10,990 nt of DNA from Zoogloeaceae bacterium (lineage in GTDB: Bacteria > Pseudomonadota > Gammaproteobacteria > Burkholderiales > Rhodocyclaceae), in assembly GCA_031267345.1 (NCBI GenBank), contig JAIRZG010000095.1:1-10990 (forward strand). The letters run 5' to 3'. Below, in pieces: positions 1 to 7,137 of this stretch; within the stretch, counting starts at the first letter, position 1, and every line of letters begins with the position of its first letter. A program made the translations under genes and the position numbers. A model generated the notes under the pieces. The model did no database searches. It was not told the origin of the DNA and saw only the letters and a list, made by a program, of their open reading frames with translations.

Positions 1-210
1 TACAAATGGGCGGAAGTGCTTTCCGCCGACGCCTACGCCGCCTTCGAGGAAACCGGCAATCCGCTGGACGCCGCCACGGGTAAGCGTTTTCTCGACGAGA
101 TTCTGACGCAGGGCGGCGCGCGTCCGGCGCTGGAATCTTTTAAAGCGTTTCGTGGGCGCGCGCCAAAAACAGATGCCTTGCTGCGCCATAGTGGTATGAT
201 TACAGGGTAA
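1..210 (+). CDS. prlC: Oligopeptidase A (M3 metallopeptidase), C-terminal end, 5' truncated by window edge
   Basis: Frame 1 is open from the first base and stops at TAA 208-210, giving the last 69 residues of a protein that begins outside the window. The segment starts YKWAEVLSADAYAAFEE and ends in ...ALLRHSGMITG. This resembles the extreme C-terminus of oligopeptidase A, the cytoplasmic zinc M3 peptidase that degrades short peptides, including signal-peptide fragments. The HEXXH zinc site lies upstream of the window, so the catalytic core cannot be checked. The stop is 13 bases before the most upstream possible start of the next plus-strand gene, so the two may be co-transcribed. The family call rests on recognition of the C-terminal style; other M3 peptidases such as Dcp are less likely. 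Confidence 0.8.
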   Translation, partial: YKWAEVLSADAYAAFEETGNPLDAATGKRFLDEILTQGGARPALESFKAFRGRAPKTDALLRHSGMITG

Positions 211-223
211 TTTTTCGGAGGGT

Positions 224-745
224 TTGACCAGGATTCATTTTCGCCTGCAGAACATTGTCCTGACCGTGCTGGGTTTGTGTTGCGCGTTGTTTGCCGCAAC
301 ACTCCACGCGCAAACCTGGCGCTGGACGGATCCGGCAACCGGTCGCACCATGTATAGCGACACCGCGCCGCCGGGTAATGCCAGAAATGTGGTGCGTATC
401 AACGCCAGCGGGTACGCGGACGATGAGTATGATACGGATCAGCCTTATGTGGTTCGCATTGCGGCGGAGAAATATCCGGTCGTGCTCTATACCGGCGTAA
501 ACTGCGATGCCTGCAAGGACGCGCGGGATCTATTGAACCAACGTAACGTTCCCTTTACCGAAAAAATAGTGCAGTCCGACGCGGATCAAATCGAACTCTC
601 CAGGCTGGTGGGCGATACCTACGTGCCGAGCGTACGCATCGGGCCGCAAAAAATACGCGGCTTTGACGCAGCCTCCTATCACAGCGCGCTTGACCTGGCG
701 GGCTATCCCAAACCCGCCGGGGGCGCGCCGCCTGCCGGACAATAG
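224..745 (+). CDS. Secreted DUF4124 and glutaredoxin-like domain protein
   Basis: A 173-residue product with three visible parts. Residues 1-29 look like a Sec signal peptide: basic start, hydrophobic core near 11-27, cleavage likely after LHA before Q30. Residues about 30-70 resemble the DUF4124 domain (TWRWTDPATGRTMYSDTAPP). Residues about 85-155 form a glutaredoxin-like thioredoxin fold with CDAC at C94/C97 and TYVPS carrying the expected cis-proline P134. The family is usually predicted to be an envelope thiol-disulfide protein; its partner is unknown. The start is uncertain. TTG 224 follows a GGAGGG motif (217-222) by only one base, which is too close, whereas an in-frame ATT at 233 has 10-base spacing. 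The upstream peptidase gene stops at 210. A periplasmic glutaredoxin is unusual because glutathione reduction is cytosolic, so the physiological reductant is open. Confidence 0.8.
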   Translation: MTRIHFRLQNIVLTVLGLCCALFAATLHAQTWRWTDPATGRTMYSDTAPPGNARNVVRINASGYADDEYDTDQPYVVRIAAEKYPVVLYTGVNCDACKDARDLLNQRNVPFTEKIVQSDADQIELSRLVGDTYVPSVRIGPQKIRGFDAASYHSALDLAGYPKPAGGAPPAGQ

Positions 746-815
746 CTTGTCCTTTTTCGCCGGATAATCCGGGCGCGTGGGCGCAACGTCTACCCGCCCA
801 GATGGTTTTTACGCC

Positions 816-1592
816 ATGAAAATTGCTTCCTGGAACGTCAACAGCCTCAAGGTGCGCCTCGCGCGCCTGCTGGACTGGCTTGCCGAAAGCGGGACGGATG
901 TCGTTTGTTTGCAGGAAACCAAACTCGAAGACGCCAACTTTCCCCATGCCGAACTTGCCGCGAGCGGCTATCAGGCCGCTTGCAGCGGTCAGAAAACCTA
1001 TAACGGCGTCGCGCTGGTTTCCCGCTATCCACTGGAAGACCTCCAGATCGGCAACCCGCATTTTCCCGATCCGCAAAAACGCCTGATTGCCGCAACCATC
1101 AACGGTGTGCGCGTCATTTCGGCCTATGTTCCCAACGGTCAGGCCGTTGGCGGCGACAAATACGCCTACAAACTGGAATGGCTCGCCGCGCTTGCCGTCT
1201 GGCTCAGGGAAGAACTGGCGACGCGCCGCGAACTGGCGCTGTGCGGCGACTTCAACATCGCGCCGGAAGATCGGGATGTCTACAATCCGACCGCCTGGGC
1301 CGGGCAGATTCTCTGTTCGCAACCCGAACGCGCCGCTTTTTCCGCCCTGCTGGATTTGGGATTACAAGATAGCTTCCGGTTGTTTCCGCAACCCGAAAAA
1401 AGTTTTTCCTGGTGGGATTACCGTATGTTGGGCTTTCAAAAAAACCACGGTCTGCGTATCGACCACATCCTGCTTTCCGCCCCCCTCGCCGCCCGCGCCG
1501 CCGCCGCCGGCATCGACCGCGCCCCGCGCAAATGCGAACGCCCCTCCGACCACGCGCCGGTATACGCCGTCCTGCGGAGCGCCGCCACATAA
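816..1592 (+). CDS. xthA: Exodeoxyribonuclease III (AP endonuclease, EEP family)
   Basis: The 258-residue product has normal family length and all expected motifs. These are N7 in SWNVNS, E34 in QETK, YNGVAL near 62-67, Y104 in SAYVPNG, D145/N147 in CGDFNIAPED, a FSWWDYR block near 197-203, D216 in LRIDHIL, and D245/H246 in PSDHAPV. Family members are Mg-dependent 3'-5' exonucleases and AP endonucleases of base excision repair, acting in the cytoplasm. I chose ATG 816 because conservation begins at MKIASWNVNS. The open frame extends back to GTG 777, but those 13 residues look unrelated to the family. No clear Shine-Dalgarno precedes 816. The gene lies 70 bases after the glutaredoxin-like gene and may share its transcript. 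Confidence 0.95.
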   Translation: MKIASWNVNSLKVRLARLLDWLAESGTDVVCLQETKLEDANFPHAELAASGYQAACSGQKTYNGVALVSRYPLEDLQIGNPHFPDPQKRLIAATINGVRVISAYVPNGQAVGGDKYAYKLEWLAALAVWLREELATRRELALCGDFNIAPEDRDVYNPTAWAGQILCSQPERAAFSALLDLGLQDSFRLFPQPEKSFSWWDYRMLGFQKNHGLRIDHILLSAPLAARAAAAGIDRAPRKCERPSDHAPVYAVLRSAAT

Positions 1593-1625
1593 TGGCGTAG
1601 TAATCCGGTTTTTAACGGCGTATGG

Positions 1626-1658
1626 ATTCCCGCTTTTCAAAGAAATGACGGGATTTTT
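1626..1658 (+). terminator. Probable rho-independent terminator after xthA
   Basis: TCCCG (1628-1632) pairs with CGGGA (1649-1653). An inner TTTC/GAAA helix (1635-1638 with 1642-1645) closes on an AAA loop, and five T residues follow at 1654-1658. The stem has an internal bulge and is therefore modest. The T-run lies on the plus-strand side, so it would serve xthA and not the convergent minus-strand gene ending at 1717. The ATTCCCG...TGACGGGAT arrangement recalls dispersed ATTCCCGC-type hairpin repeats of betaproteobacteria. Confidence 0.5.
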
Positions 1659-1716
1659 CTCCCCGCGCCGCCGATCCACAGTTGCGGGAAATCATGGTCG
1701 ATGCGGCAGGCTCCAA

Positions 1717-4700
1717 TCAGGCCTGGGCGCGGAAGGCGGCTTCCTGCGGAGGAGCGGGCTGTTCGGAGAAAGCGACGGGACAGGGATGCGGGAGGCGGTC
1801 TGCCAGAACGTCGTCCAGGTTTTCTTCCCGCACATTCCTGAAGGCCACCGCCAGCATTAGCTTGATGCGGTTCAACTGGTTGACCTCCGACGCGCCGGGA
1901 TCGTAGTCGATGGCGGTGATGTTGGCGTACGGGTAATGCGCTTTCAGCGCCTTGATGACGCCCTTGCCGCTGATATGGTTGGGCATACAGGCAAAGGGCT
2001 GCATACAGACGATGTTGGGTACGCCAGTTTCAATCAGTTCGACCATTTCGCCGGGCAGGAACCAACCTTCGCCGCTCTGGTTGCCGCGCGAGAGAAAGGG
2101 CTCGGCGCATCGGGCGAGGTGGTCTATGGTCGGCGGCGGGGTGAAACGGACGCTCGCCGCCAGCGCCTTCCTCATGTCGCGGCGGTAAAAATCCATTGCC
2201 TTGACGGCGAGATTACCGGCAATCGCCGCGAGTTTGCTGTGCGAAAGGGTGCGATGGTTGTAATCGTAGTCGCAAGCGCAATAGAGCAGAAAATCCATCA
2301 GTCCCGGCATGACGGCTTCGCCGCCTTCCTTTTCGATAATTTGCACAATGTCATTGTTCGCGCCGGGATTGAATTTGACGAGAATCTCGCCCACCAGTCC
2401 GATGCGCGGTTTGATTTCATCGGTCAGGGGAATGCGGTCGAAATCCTGCACGATGTCATGGATATTTCTTCTGAAATGCCGGAAGCTCCCTTTGAAAACC
2501 GCTTCCTTGCAACGCACGACCCAGCTTGCATAGAGCGCATTGGCGGCTCCCGCTTCCTGTTCATAAGGCCGTGTGCGAAACAGCACGTGCATCAGCAGGT
2601 CGCCATATGCCACACACATCATCAGGCGATTGAGCAGGGCGAAGCCCAGTTTGAAGCCATCGTTCTTTTCCATGCCCACCGCGTTGAGCGAAATCACCGG
2701 AACCCCGCCAAAGCCGCTGTCCGCCAGCGCCTTTCGCAAATAGGCGATGTAGTTGGTGGCGCGACAGCCGCCGCCGGTTTGCGAGATCATCACCGCTGTC
2801 TTGTTCAGGTCGTATGCGCCGGATTGCAGCGCCTCGACGAGTTGTCCGACCACGAGGATTGAGGGAAAGCAGGCGTCGTTGTTGACAAAGCGCAAGCCCT
2901 GATCGATGGCCTCCGGCGTGGCGTTTTCCAGTACTTTCAGGCGATAGCCGCAAGCCTTGAACGCCGGTTCCATGAACTGAAAATGTATCGGCGACATCTG
3001 CGGCGCGAGGATGGTGTACTCACCGCTCATCTCCCGGGTAAAGGGAACGCGCTGGACGCTGCGCGGATGAAAGTGGATGATCTGCGCTTCCGGTCGGTTG
3101 CCCCGTTCCGCCAGCGCGGCCTTGAGCGAGCGGATGCGGATGCGCGCCGCGCCCAGGTTGCTGCCTTCGTCGATTTTCAGGCCGGTGTAGATTTTGCCGT
3201 GTTGCACGAGAATTTCCTGCACCTGATCGACGGCGATGGAATCCAGTCCGCAGCCAAAAGAATTCAGGTGAATCACATCCAGACTGCGCTCGCGCGCCGC
3301 CAGCGCGGCGGCGCGGTACAGGCGGGCGTGGTAGGTCCATTGGTCGACAACCCGAAGCGGCGCGTCCAGCTTGCCCAAATGCGCCACGGAATCTTCGGTC
3401 AGCACCGCCATGCCCAGCGTGGTGACGATTTGTGGAATGCCGTGATGGATTTCCGGGTCGATGTGATAGGGGCGTCCGGCGAGGATGATGCCGTGCTTGC
3501 CGGTCGCCCTGAGGTAATCGAGCGCCATTTCGCCCTGACGCGCGATGTCGGCTTTCATGCGCGCCTGTTCAGCCCAACCCTTGGCCAGGGCGCGGCGGAT
3601 GGCGGCGGGCGCGATCTCCGGAAAAACGCGCGTCAATTGTCTGGCGAGCTTTTTCTCGTCCGCCAGCGACAGGAACGGATGCAGCATGACGACGCCGCTT
3701 TCTTTCAGATAATCGACGTTGTTGCGGATCAGTTCCGGGTAGGAAGTGACGACCGGACAATTGAAATGGTTGTCGCTGTCGGCGAATTCCTTTTGTTCGT
3801 AAGGAATGCAGGGATAAAAAATGCGCTTTACGCCCTGCTGGACGAGATCGACGATATGCCCGTGCACGAGCTTGGCCGGATAGCACACCGTATCCGACGG
3901 CAGGGTGTCCAGACCCTGCTCCAGCAAGGCTTTGGAAGATGGCGCGGAAAGCCGCGCCTCAAATCCCAGTTCCGTGAGGAAGGTAAACCACAACGGATAA
4001 TTCTCGAACATGTTGAGCGCGCGCGGTACGCCGATTACGCCGCGCGGCGCGTCTTTTTTCGCTTCGTAAGCAAATACGCGCTCGTACTTGTAAGCGTACA
4101 GATCGGGTAGGTCGTTTGCGGTTTTCTGCTTGCCCAGACCGCGTTCGCAGCGGTTGCCGGAAATGAATTTGCGCCCGTCCGAAAAGCGGTTGACGGTCAT
4201 GGCGCAGGTGTTGGCGCAGAGTTTGCAACGCGCCAGCGAATGCCGGACGGCAAAACTTTGCAGATCGTCCGCAGGCAGCATGGAACTCACCGCCTGTCCC
4301 TGCCAGCGTTCCTTGGCAATCAGGGCGGAGCCGAACTCGCCCATCAATCCGGCAATATCGGGGCGCACCGCCTCGCGTCCGGAAATCAGCTCAAAGGCGC
4401 GCAGCACCGAATCGTTGTAAAACGTGCCGCCCTGCACGATGATTTTTTGCCCCAGATCTTCGGGACTTTTGATCTTGATGACCTTGATCAGCGCGTTCTT
4501 GATCACGGCATAGGAAAGCCCCGCCGAAATATCGGCGACGGACGCGCCTTCCTTTTGCGCCTGCTTGACGCTGGAATTCATGAACACCGTGCAGCGCGAG
4601 CCGAGATCGGAAGGCGCGCGCGATTCCAGCGCGGCGCGGGCGAATTCGTCGATGGGCAACCCGACCGATTGCGCGAAAGTCTCGATGAACGAGCCGCAGC

Positions 4701-6063
4701 CGGAGGAACAGGCTTCATTCAGCAGGATGCTGTCGATGACGCCATCCTTGACGCGCAAGCATTTCATGTCCTGTCCGCCGATGTCGAGAATGAAATCGAC
4801 GCCGGGCAGGAAGTATTCCGCCGCCTTGTAATGCGCGATGGTTTCCACTTCCGAATGATCAAGTTTGAAGGCTTCGCGGATCAGCGCCTCGCCATAGCCC
4901 GTCACCGACGAAGCGGCGATGGACGCGCCCTCCGGCAATTTGTCATAAACATCCTGAAGAATGCCGCCCACGATTTTGACCGGATTGCCTTCATTGCTGC
5001 CGTAATGCGTGTACAGCAACTCGCCGTTTTCCCCGATCAATGCCGCCTTGGTCGTGGTCGAGCCGCCGTCAATGCCCAGAAACGTCGCGCCGCGATAGCT
5101 TTCGAGATTACCGCGTTTGACCCCGGCTTTTTCATGCCGCGCATAAAACGCCTGACGCTCCGCCGCATCCAGAAAAAACGCGCGCTGGCTGCTGATGCTC
5201 GTCTCGGAACGCGTCGCCAGTTGTTCAAACGCCGCCAGCACTTCCGCGCAAGGTCGCGTGTCTTTTGCCTTGCCGTGCAGCGCCGCGCCGATGGCGACAA
5301 ACAGCTCGCTGTCTTCGGTCTGTACCTGATGCTCCGGCGTGATGGTCAGCGTTGCGATGAAGCGGTTTTTCAGTTCCGGCAAAAAATTGAGCGGCCCGCC
5401 CAAAAAGGCGATGTTGCCGCGAATCTTGCGCCCGCAGGCCAGACCGCTGATGGTCTGGTGCGCCACCGCCTGAAGTATCGACAGCGCGATGTCTTCGCGC
5501 GGTACGCCTTCATTCAGGAGCGGTTGCACATCGGTTTTGGCGAACACGCCGCAACGCGCGGCAATCGGATACAGATTTCTGGCGCGGCTGGCGAGATCGT
5601 TCAGCCCCAAAGCGTCGGTTTTCAGGAGGGTCGCCATCTGGTCGATGAACGCCCCGGTTCCGCCCGCGCAGGAACCATTCATGCGTTGCTCGACGCCATT
5701 GGTGAGAAAGGTGATCTTGGCGTCCTCGCCGCCGAGTTCGATAGCGACATCCGTCTGCGGCGCGCGCGCTTCGATTGCCTTGGCGCAGGCGATGACTTCC
5801 TGCTCGAAAGGCAACCCCAGCATCCCGGCCACACTCACCCCGCCGGAGCCGGTAAGCACCACGGAGACTTCGGACGCAGGGGGAAGCGCGCCGGATTCCA
5901 CCGCCGCCCGGAGACAACGCGCCGCAGTTTGCCGCGCTTCGGAAAAATGTCGGGTATAGGATTTGAACACCGGATTTCCCGCTTTATCCAGCACGACCAC
6001 CTTGACCGTCGTCGAACCCATATCCACGCCAATGCGCGTGAAGTGTTCCAGTTTTTTGTCCAT
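1717..6063 (-). CDS. Fused two-module acyl-CoA dehydratase activase-like ATPase with DUF2229/HgdB-like reductase region
   Basis: A 1448-residue protein read in one frame. Module 1 (about 1-270) and module 2 (about 327-600) are both ASKHA ATPases of the BcrA/BadF/HgdC activator family, with VDMGSTTVK at 13-21 and IDGGSTTTK at 331-339. Each has a cysteine pair exactly 39 residues apart (C132/C171, C452/C491), matching the spacing I recall for the [4Fe-4S] ligands of HgdC (C127/C166). C613, C616, C620 and C639 form a compact cluster motif. DUF2229 follows at about 674-890 (GVPRALNMFENYP, C727, PCIPYEQ C752). The C-terminal HgdB/DCCP-like part contains C938, C1065, QTGGGCRA with C1100, C1262/C1264 and C1353/C1359. 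By family, ATP hydrolysis would drive low-potential electrons to a cluster-bearing reductase; the substrate is unknown. ATG 6063 has an AGGA-type Shine-Dalgarno six or so bases upstream; TTG 6093 is the alternative. No dehydratase subunits or CoA transferase are adjacent. Confidence 0.9.
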   Translation of the reverse strand: MDKKLEHFTRIGVDMGSTTVKVVVLDKAGNPVFKSYTRHFSEARQTAARCLRAAVESGALPPASEVSVVLTGSGGVSVAGMLGLPFEQEVIACAKAIEARAPQTDVAIELGGEDAKITFLTNGVEQRMNGSCAGGTGAFIDQMATLLKTDALGLNDLASRARNLYPIAARCGVFAKTDVQPLLNEGVPREDIALSILQAVAHQTISGLACGRKIRGNIAFLGGPLNFLPELKNRFIATLTITPEHQVQTEDSELFVAIGAALHGKAKDTRPCAEVLAAFEQLATRSETSISSQRAFFLDAAERQAFYARHEKAGVKRGNLESYRGATFLGIDGGSTTTKAALIGENGELLYTHYGSNEGNPVKIVGGILQDVYDKLPEGASIAASSVTGYGEALIREAFKLDHSEVETIAHYKAAEYFLPGVDFILDIGGQDMKCLRVKDGVIDSILLNEACSSGCGSFIETFAQSVGLPIDEFARAALESRAPSDLGSRCTVFMNSSVKQAQKEGASVADISAGLSYAVIKNALIKVIKIKSPEDLGQKIIVQGGTFYNDSVLRAFELISGREAVRPDIAGLMGEFGSALIAKERWQGQAVSSMLPADDLQSFAVRHSLARCKLCANTCAMTVNRFSDGRKFISGNRCERGLGKQKTANDLPDLYAYKYERVFAYEAKKDAPRGVIGVPRALNMFENYPLWFTFLTELGFEARLSAPSSKALLEQGLDTLPSDTVCYPAKLVHGHIVDLVQQGVKRIFYPCIPYEQKEFADSDNHFNCPVVTSYPELIRNNVDYLKESGVVMLHPFLSLADEKKLARQLTRVFPEIAPAAIRRALAKGWAEQARMKADIARQGEMALDYLRATGKHGIILAGRPYHIDPEIHHGIPQIVTTLGMAVLTEDSVAHLGKLDAPLRVVDQWTYHARLYRAAALAARERSLDVIHLNSFGCGLDSIAVDQVQEILVQHGKIYTGLKIDEGSNLGAARIRIRSLKAALAERGNRPEAQIIHFHPRSVQRVPFTREMSGEYTILAPQMSPIHFQFMEPAFKACGYRLKVLENATPEAIDQGLRFVNNDACFPSILVVGQLVEALQSGAYDLNKTAVMISQTGGGCRATNYIAYLRKALADSGFGGVPVISLNAVGMEKNDGFKLGFALLNRLMMCVAYGDLLMHVLFRTRPYEQEAGAANALYASWVVRCKEAVFKGSFRHFRRNIHDIVQDFDRIPLTDEIKPRIGLVGEILVKFNPGANNDIVQIIEKEGGEAVMPGLMDFLLYCACDYDYNHRTLSHSKLAAIAGNLAVKAMDFYRRDMRKALAASVRFTPPPTIDHLARCAEPFLSRGNQSGEGWFLPGEMVELIETGVPNIVCMQPFACMPNHISGKGVIKALKAHYPYANITAIDYDPGASEVNQLNRIKLMLAVAFRNVREENLDDVLADRLPHPCPVAFSEQPAPPQEAAFRAQA

Positions 6064-6117
6064 GTTCGTCCTGCGAAAATATCTTGAAACCAATGTCGTG
6101 CGCCGGAGACGCCAAGT

Positions 6118-6137
6118 GAATACGCGAGAATACGCGA
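6118..6137. repeat. Tandem 10-bp direct repeat in the divergent intergenic region
   Basis: GAATACGCGA occurs twice in immediate succession (6118-6127 and 6128-6137) and is followed by TTC. It lies 55 bases upstream of the big minus-strand gene. A TAGAAT hexamer on the minus strand (6137-6142), a possible -10 element without a convincing -35, touches the repeat. It could be a regulator site or chance duplication. Confidence 0.5.
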
Positions 6138-6188
6138 TTCTACCGGAAAAGACGGTTAACGCATGTCGTTATCGTTTGGCCCGTCCGA

Positions 6189-6203
6189 ATGAACGACGTT
6201 CAA
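6189..6203. promoter_or_regulatory. TetR-type operator site 1 (side of the activase-like gene)
   Basis: ATGAACGACGTTCAA is an inverted repeat with 7-bp arms around one central base, matching at 6 of 7 arm positions. It shares the TGAAC-N3-GTTCA core with the two sites nearer the regulator. Its centre (6196) lies 133 bases upstream of the ATG of the activase-like gene and 191 bases before the regulator's ATG, so it could control the divergent gene. Confidence 0.55.
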
Positions 6204-6296
6204 TTAAATGTCTAAAAAAATTTCCGAGGACAAAACATGCCCGAACTGCCTCAGGAATCCCGCGCCATCCTTTTCCCGGAATTCCCCCGAAATAAA

Positions 6297-6311
6297 TTGA
6301 ACAGCGTTCAG
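6297..6311. promoter_or_regulatory. TetR-type operator site 2
   Basis: TTGAACAGCGTTCAG is an imperfect inverted repeat (5 of 7 arm positions) with the same TTGAAC-N3-GTTCA core. Its centre at 6304 is 33 bp, about three helical turns, from the centre of the perfect site at 6330-6344. Two dimers could therefore bind the same DNA face. Confidence 0.6.
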
Positions 6312-6329
6312 AAGCGTTGTAGCACAAAA

Positions 6330-6344
6330 TTGAACAATGTTCAA
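6330..6344. promoter_or_regulatory. TetR-type operator site 3, perfect palindrome over the regulator's -35
   Basis: TTGAACAATGTTCAA is a perfect 15-bp palindrome with 7-bp arms and one central base. Its left half is also the -35 hexamer of the best promoter for the tetR-family gene. Binding here would block RNA polymerase, which predicts autorepression. Confidence 0.7.
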
Positions 6345-6358
6345 GTTTTTGCTACACT
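6330..6358 (+). promoter_or_regulatory. Sigma-70 promoter of the TetR-family gene
   Basis: A -35 TTGAAC (6330-6335) is separated by exactly 17 bases from a -10 TACACT (6353-6358). Transcription would start near 6365, leaving a leader of about 22 bases before ATG 6387. The -35 lies inside the perfect operator palindrome. Confidence 0.6.
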
Positions 6359-6386
6359 GTCCGCCATTGACATCCGGGACGGGATC

Positions 6387-6992
6387 ATGGCGCGCAGGGG
6401 GGATCACAGCCGCGACAAAATTCACTGCATGGCGCTGGACGCGGCGGAGGCCATCGTCGTCGCCGAAGGCTACAGCGGACTTTCCGCGCGCAAGGTGGCT
6501 GCCGCCATCGGTTACACGGTCGGTATGCTCTATCTGGTGTTCGAGAACCACAACGACCTGATTTTGCAGGTGAACGGTCGCACACTGGATCGACTGCACG
6601 AGCGGCTCGTGGCGGCGGTTGTTTCAGGAAACGCGGAAAACGCGGCGGAAACCACGCTGACGACGCTGGCGCGCGCCTACATCGACTACGCGACCAGCGA
6701 AGCGCCGCGCTGGAACATGCTTTTTGAATACATTGCCGACAAGAACGACATTGTGCCGGAGTGGTATCAATACAAACTGGGGCGCGTCTTCGGCCTCGTG
6801 GAGACTGCCCTGCGCCCACTCGCGCAGGACGAAGCCGAAACCTGCCGCATCGCCCGCGTCCTCTGGGCAGGCGTACACGGCATCTGCACCCTGAAAATCC
6901 GCCAGCGCCTGGATCTGGCGGGCGGACAAAGCGCCGAGGAGATGGCGAACATGCTGATTAGAAATTTTTTGCGCGGTCTGCAAGGCGGTTAA
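6387..6992 (+). CDS. TetR/AcrR-family transcriptional regulator with WHG-type C-terminal domain
   Basis: The 201-residue product has a TetR N-terminal DNA-binding domain, with the helix-turn-helix at about 33-52 (ARKVAAAIGYTVGMLYLVF). The helical ligand/dimer domain carries WAGVHG at 160-165, the signature of the WHG C-terminal family (TetR_C_33 type). The start at ATG 6387 gives a normal-length N-terminus and follows a GGGA at 6376-6379. A longer in-frame ORF begins at ATG 6237 behind a better Shine-Dalgarno (GAGGA 6226-6230), but its extra 50 residues would be encoded across the operator and promoter. The gene is divergent from the activase-like gene and surrounded by TTGAAC palindromes, so it probably represses itself and may control its neighbour. 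The ligand is unknown; related regulators often sense acyl-CoA-like or hydrophobic molecules. Confidence 0.92.
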   Translation: MARRGDHSRDKIHCMALDAAEAIVVAEGYSGLSARKVAAAIGYTVGMLYLVFENHNDLILQVNGRTLDRLHERLVAAVVSGNAENAAETTLTTLARAYIDYATSEAPRWNMLFEYIADKNDIVPEWYQYKLGRVFGLVETALRPLAQDEAETCRIARVLWAGVHGICTLKIRQRLDLAGGQSAEEMANMLIRNFLRGLQGG

Positions 6993-7137
6993 AGGTTTTT
7001 GCGCGCCCTGCCCCATGTCGGGGAACGCTCCCGCGCCTGGCGGATTTTGTCATCACGCCCGCTTGACAAGGAAATGGCGGTTATCCAGAGGTTCCTTGGT
7101 GCTGTATGCCGTCAGGTACAAAGCGCTCCGCCTTTCC

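Noticed and set aside
760..772. CCGGATAATCCGG palindrome between the glutaredoxin-like gene and xthA
   Set aside because: It would make a short stem, and no T-run follows on either strand. There is no second copy nearby to suggest an operator.
1087..1860. Plus-strand open frame of 257 codons overlapping xthA and running past it
   Set aside because: It is in another frame of xthA, proline-rich nonsense-like sequence, and crosses the probable terminator.
4240..6087. Long open frame (615 codons) on the plus strand opposite the activase-like gene
   Set aside because: It is antisense to a clearly conserved protein, and its translation shows no recognisable domain. Long antisense frames are common opposite GC-rich genes. 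The same applies to 1936-2862 and 2983-4110.
7003..7026. CCCC-ATGTC-GGGG hairpin after the TetR gene as its terminator
   Set aside because: The stem is only four base pairs and no T-run follows on the plus strand.
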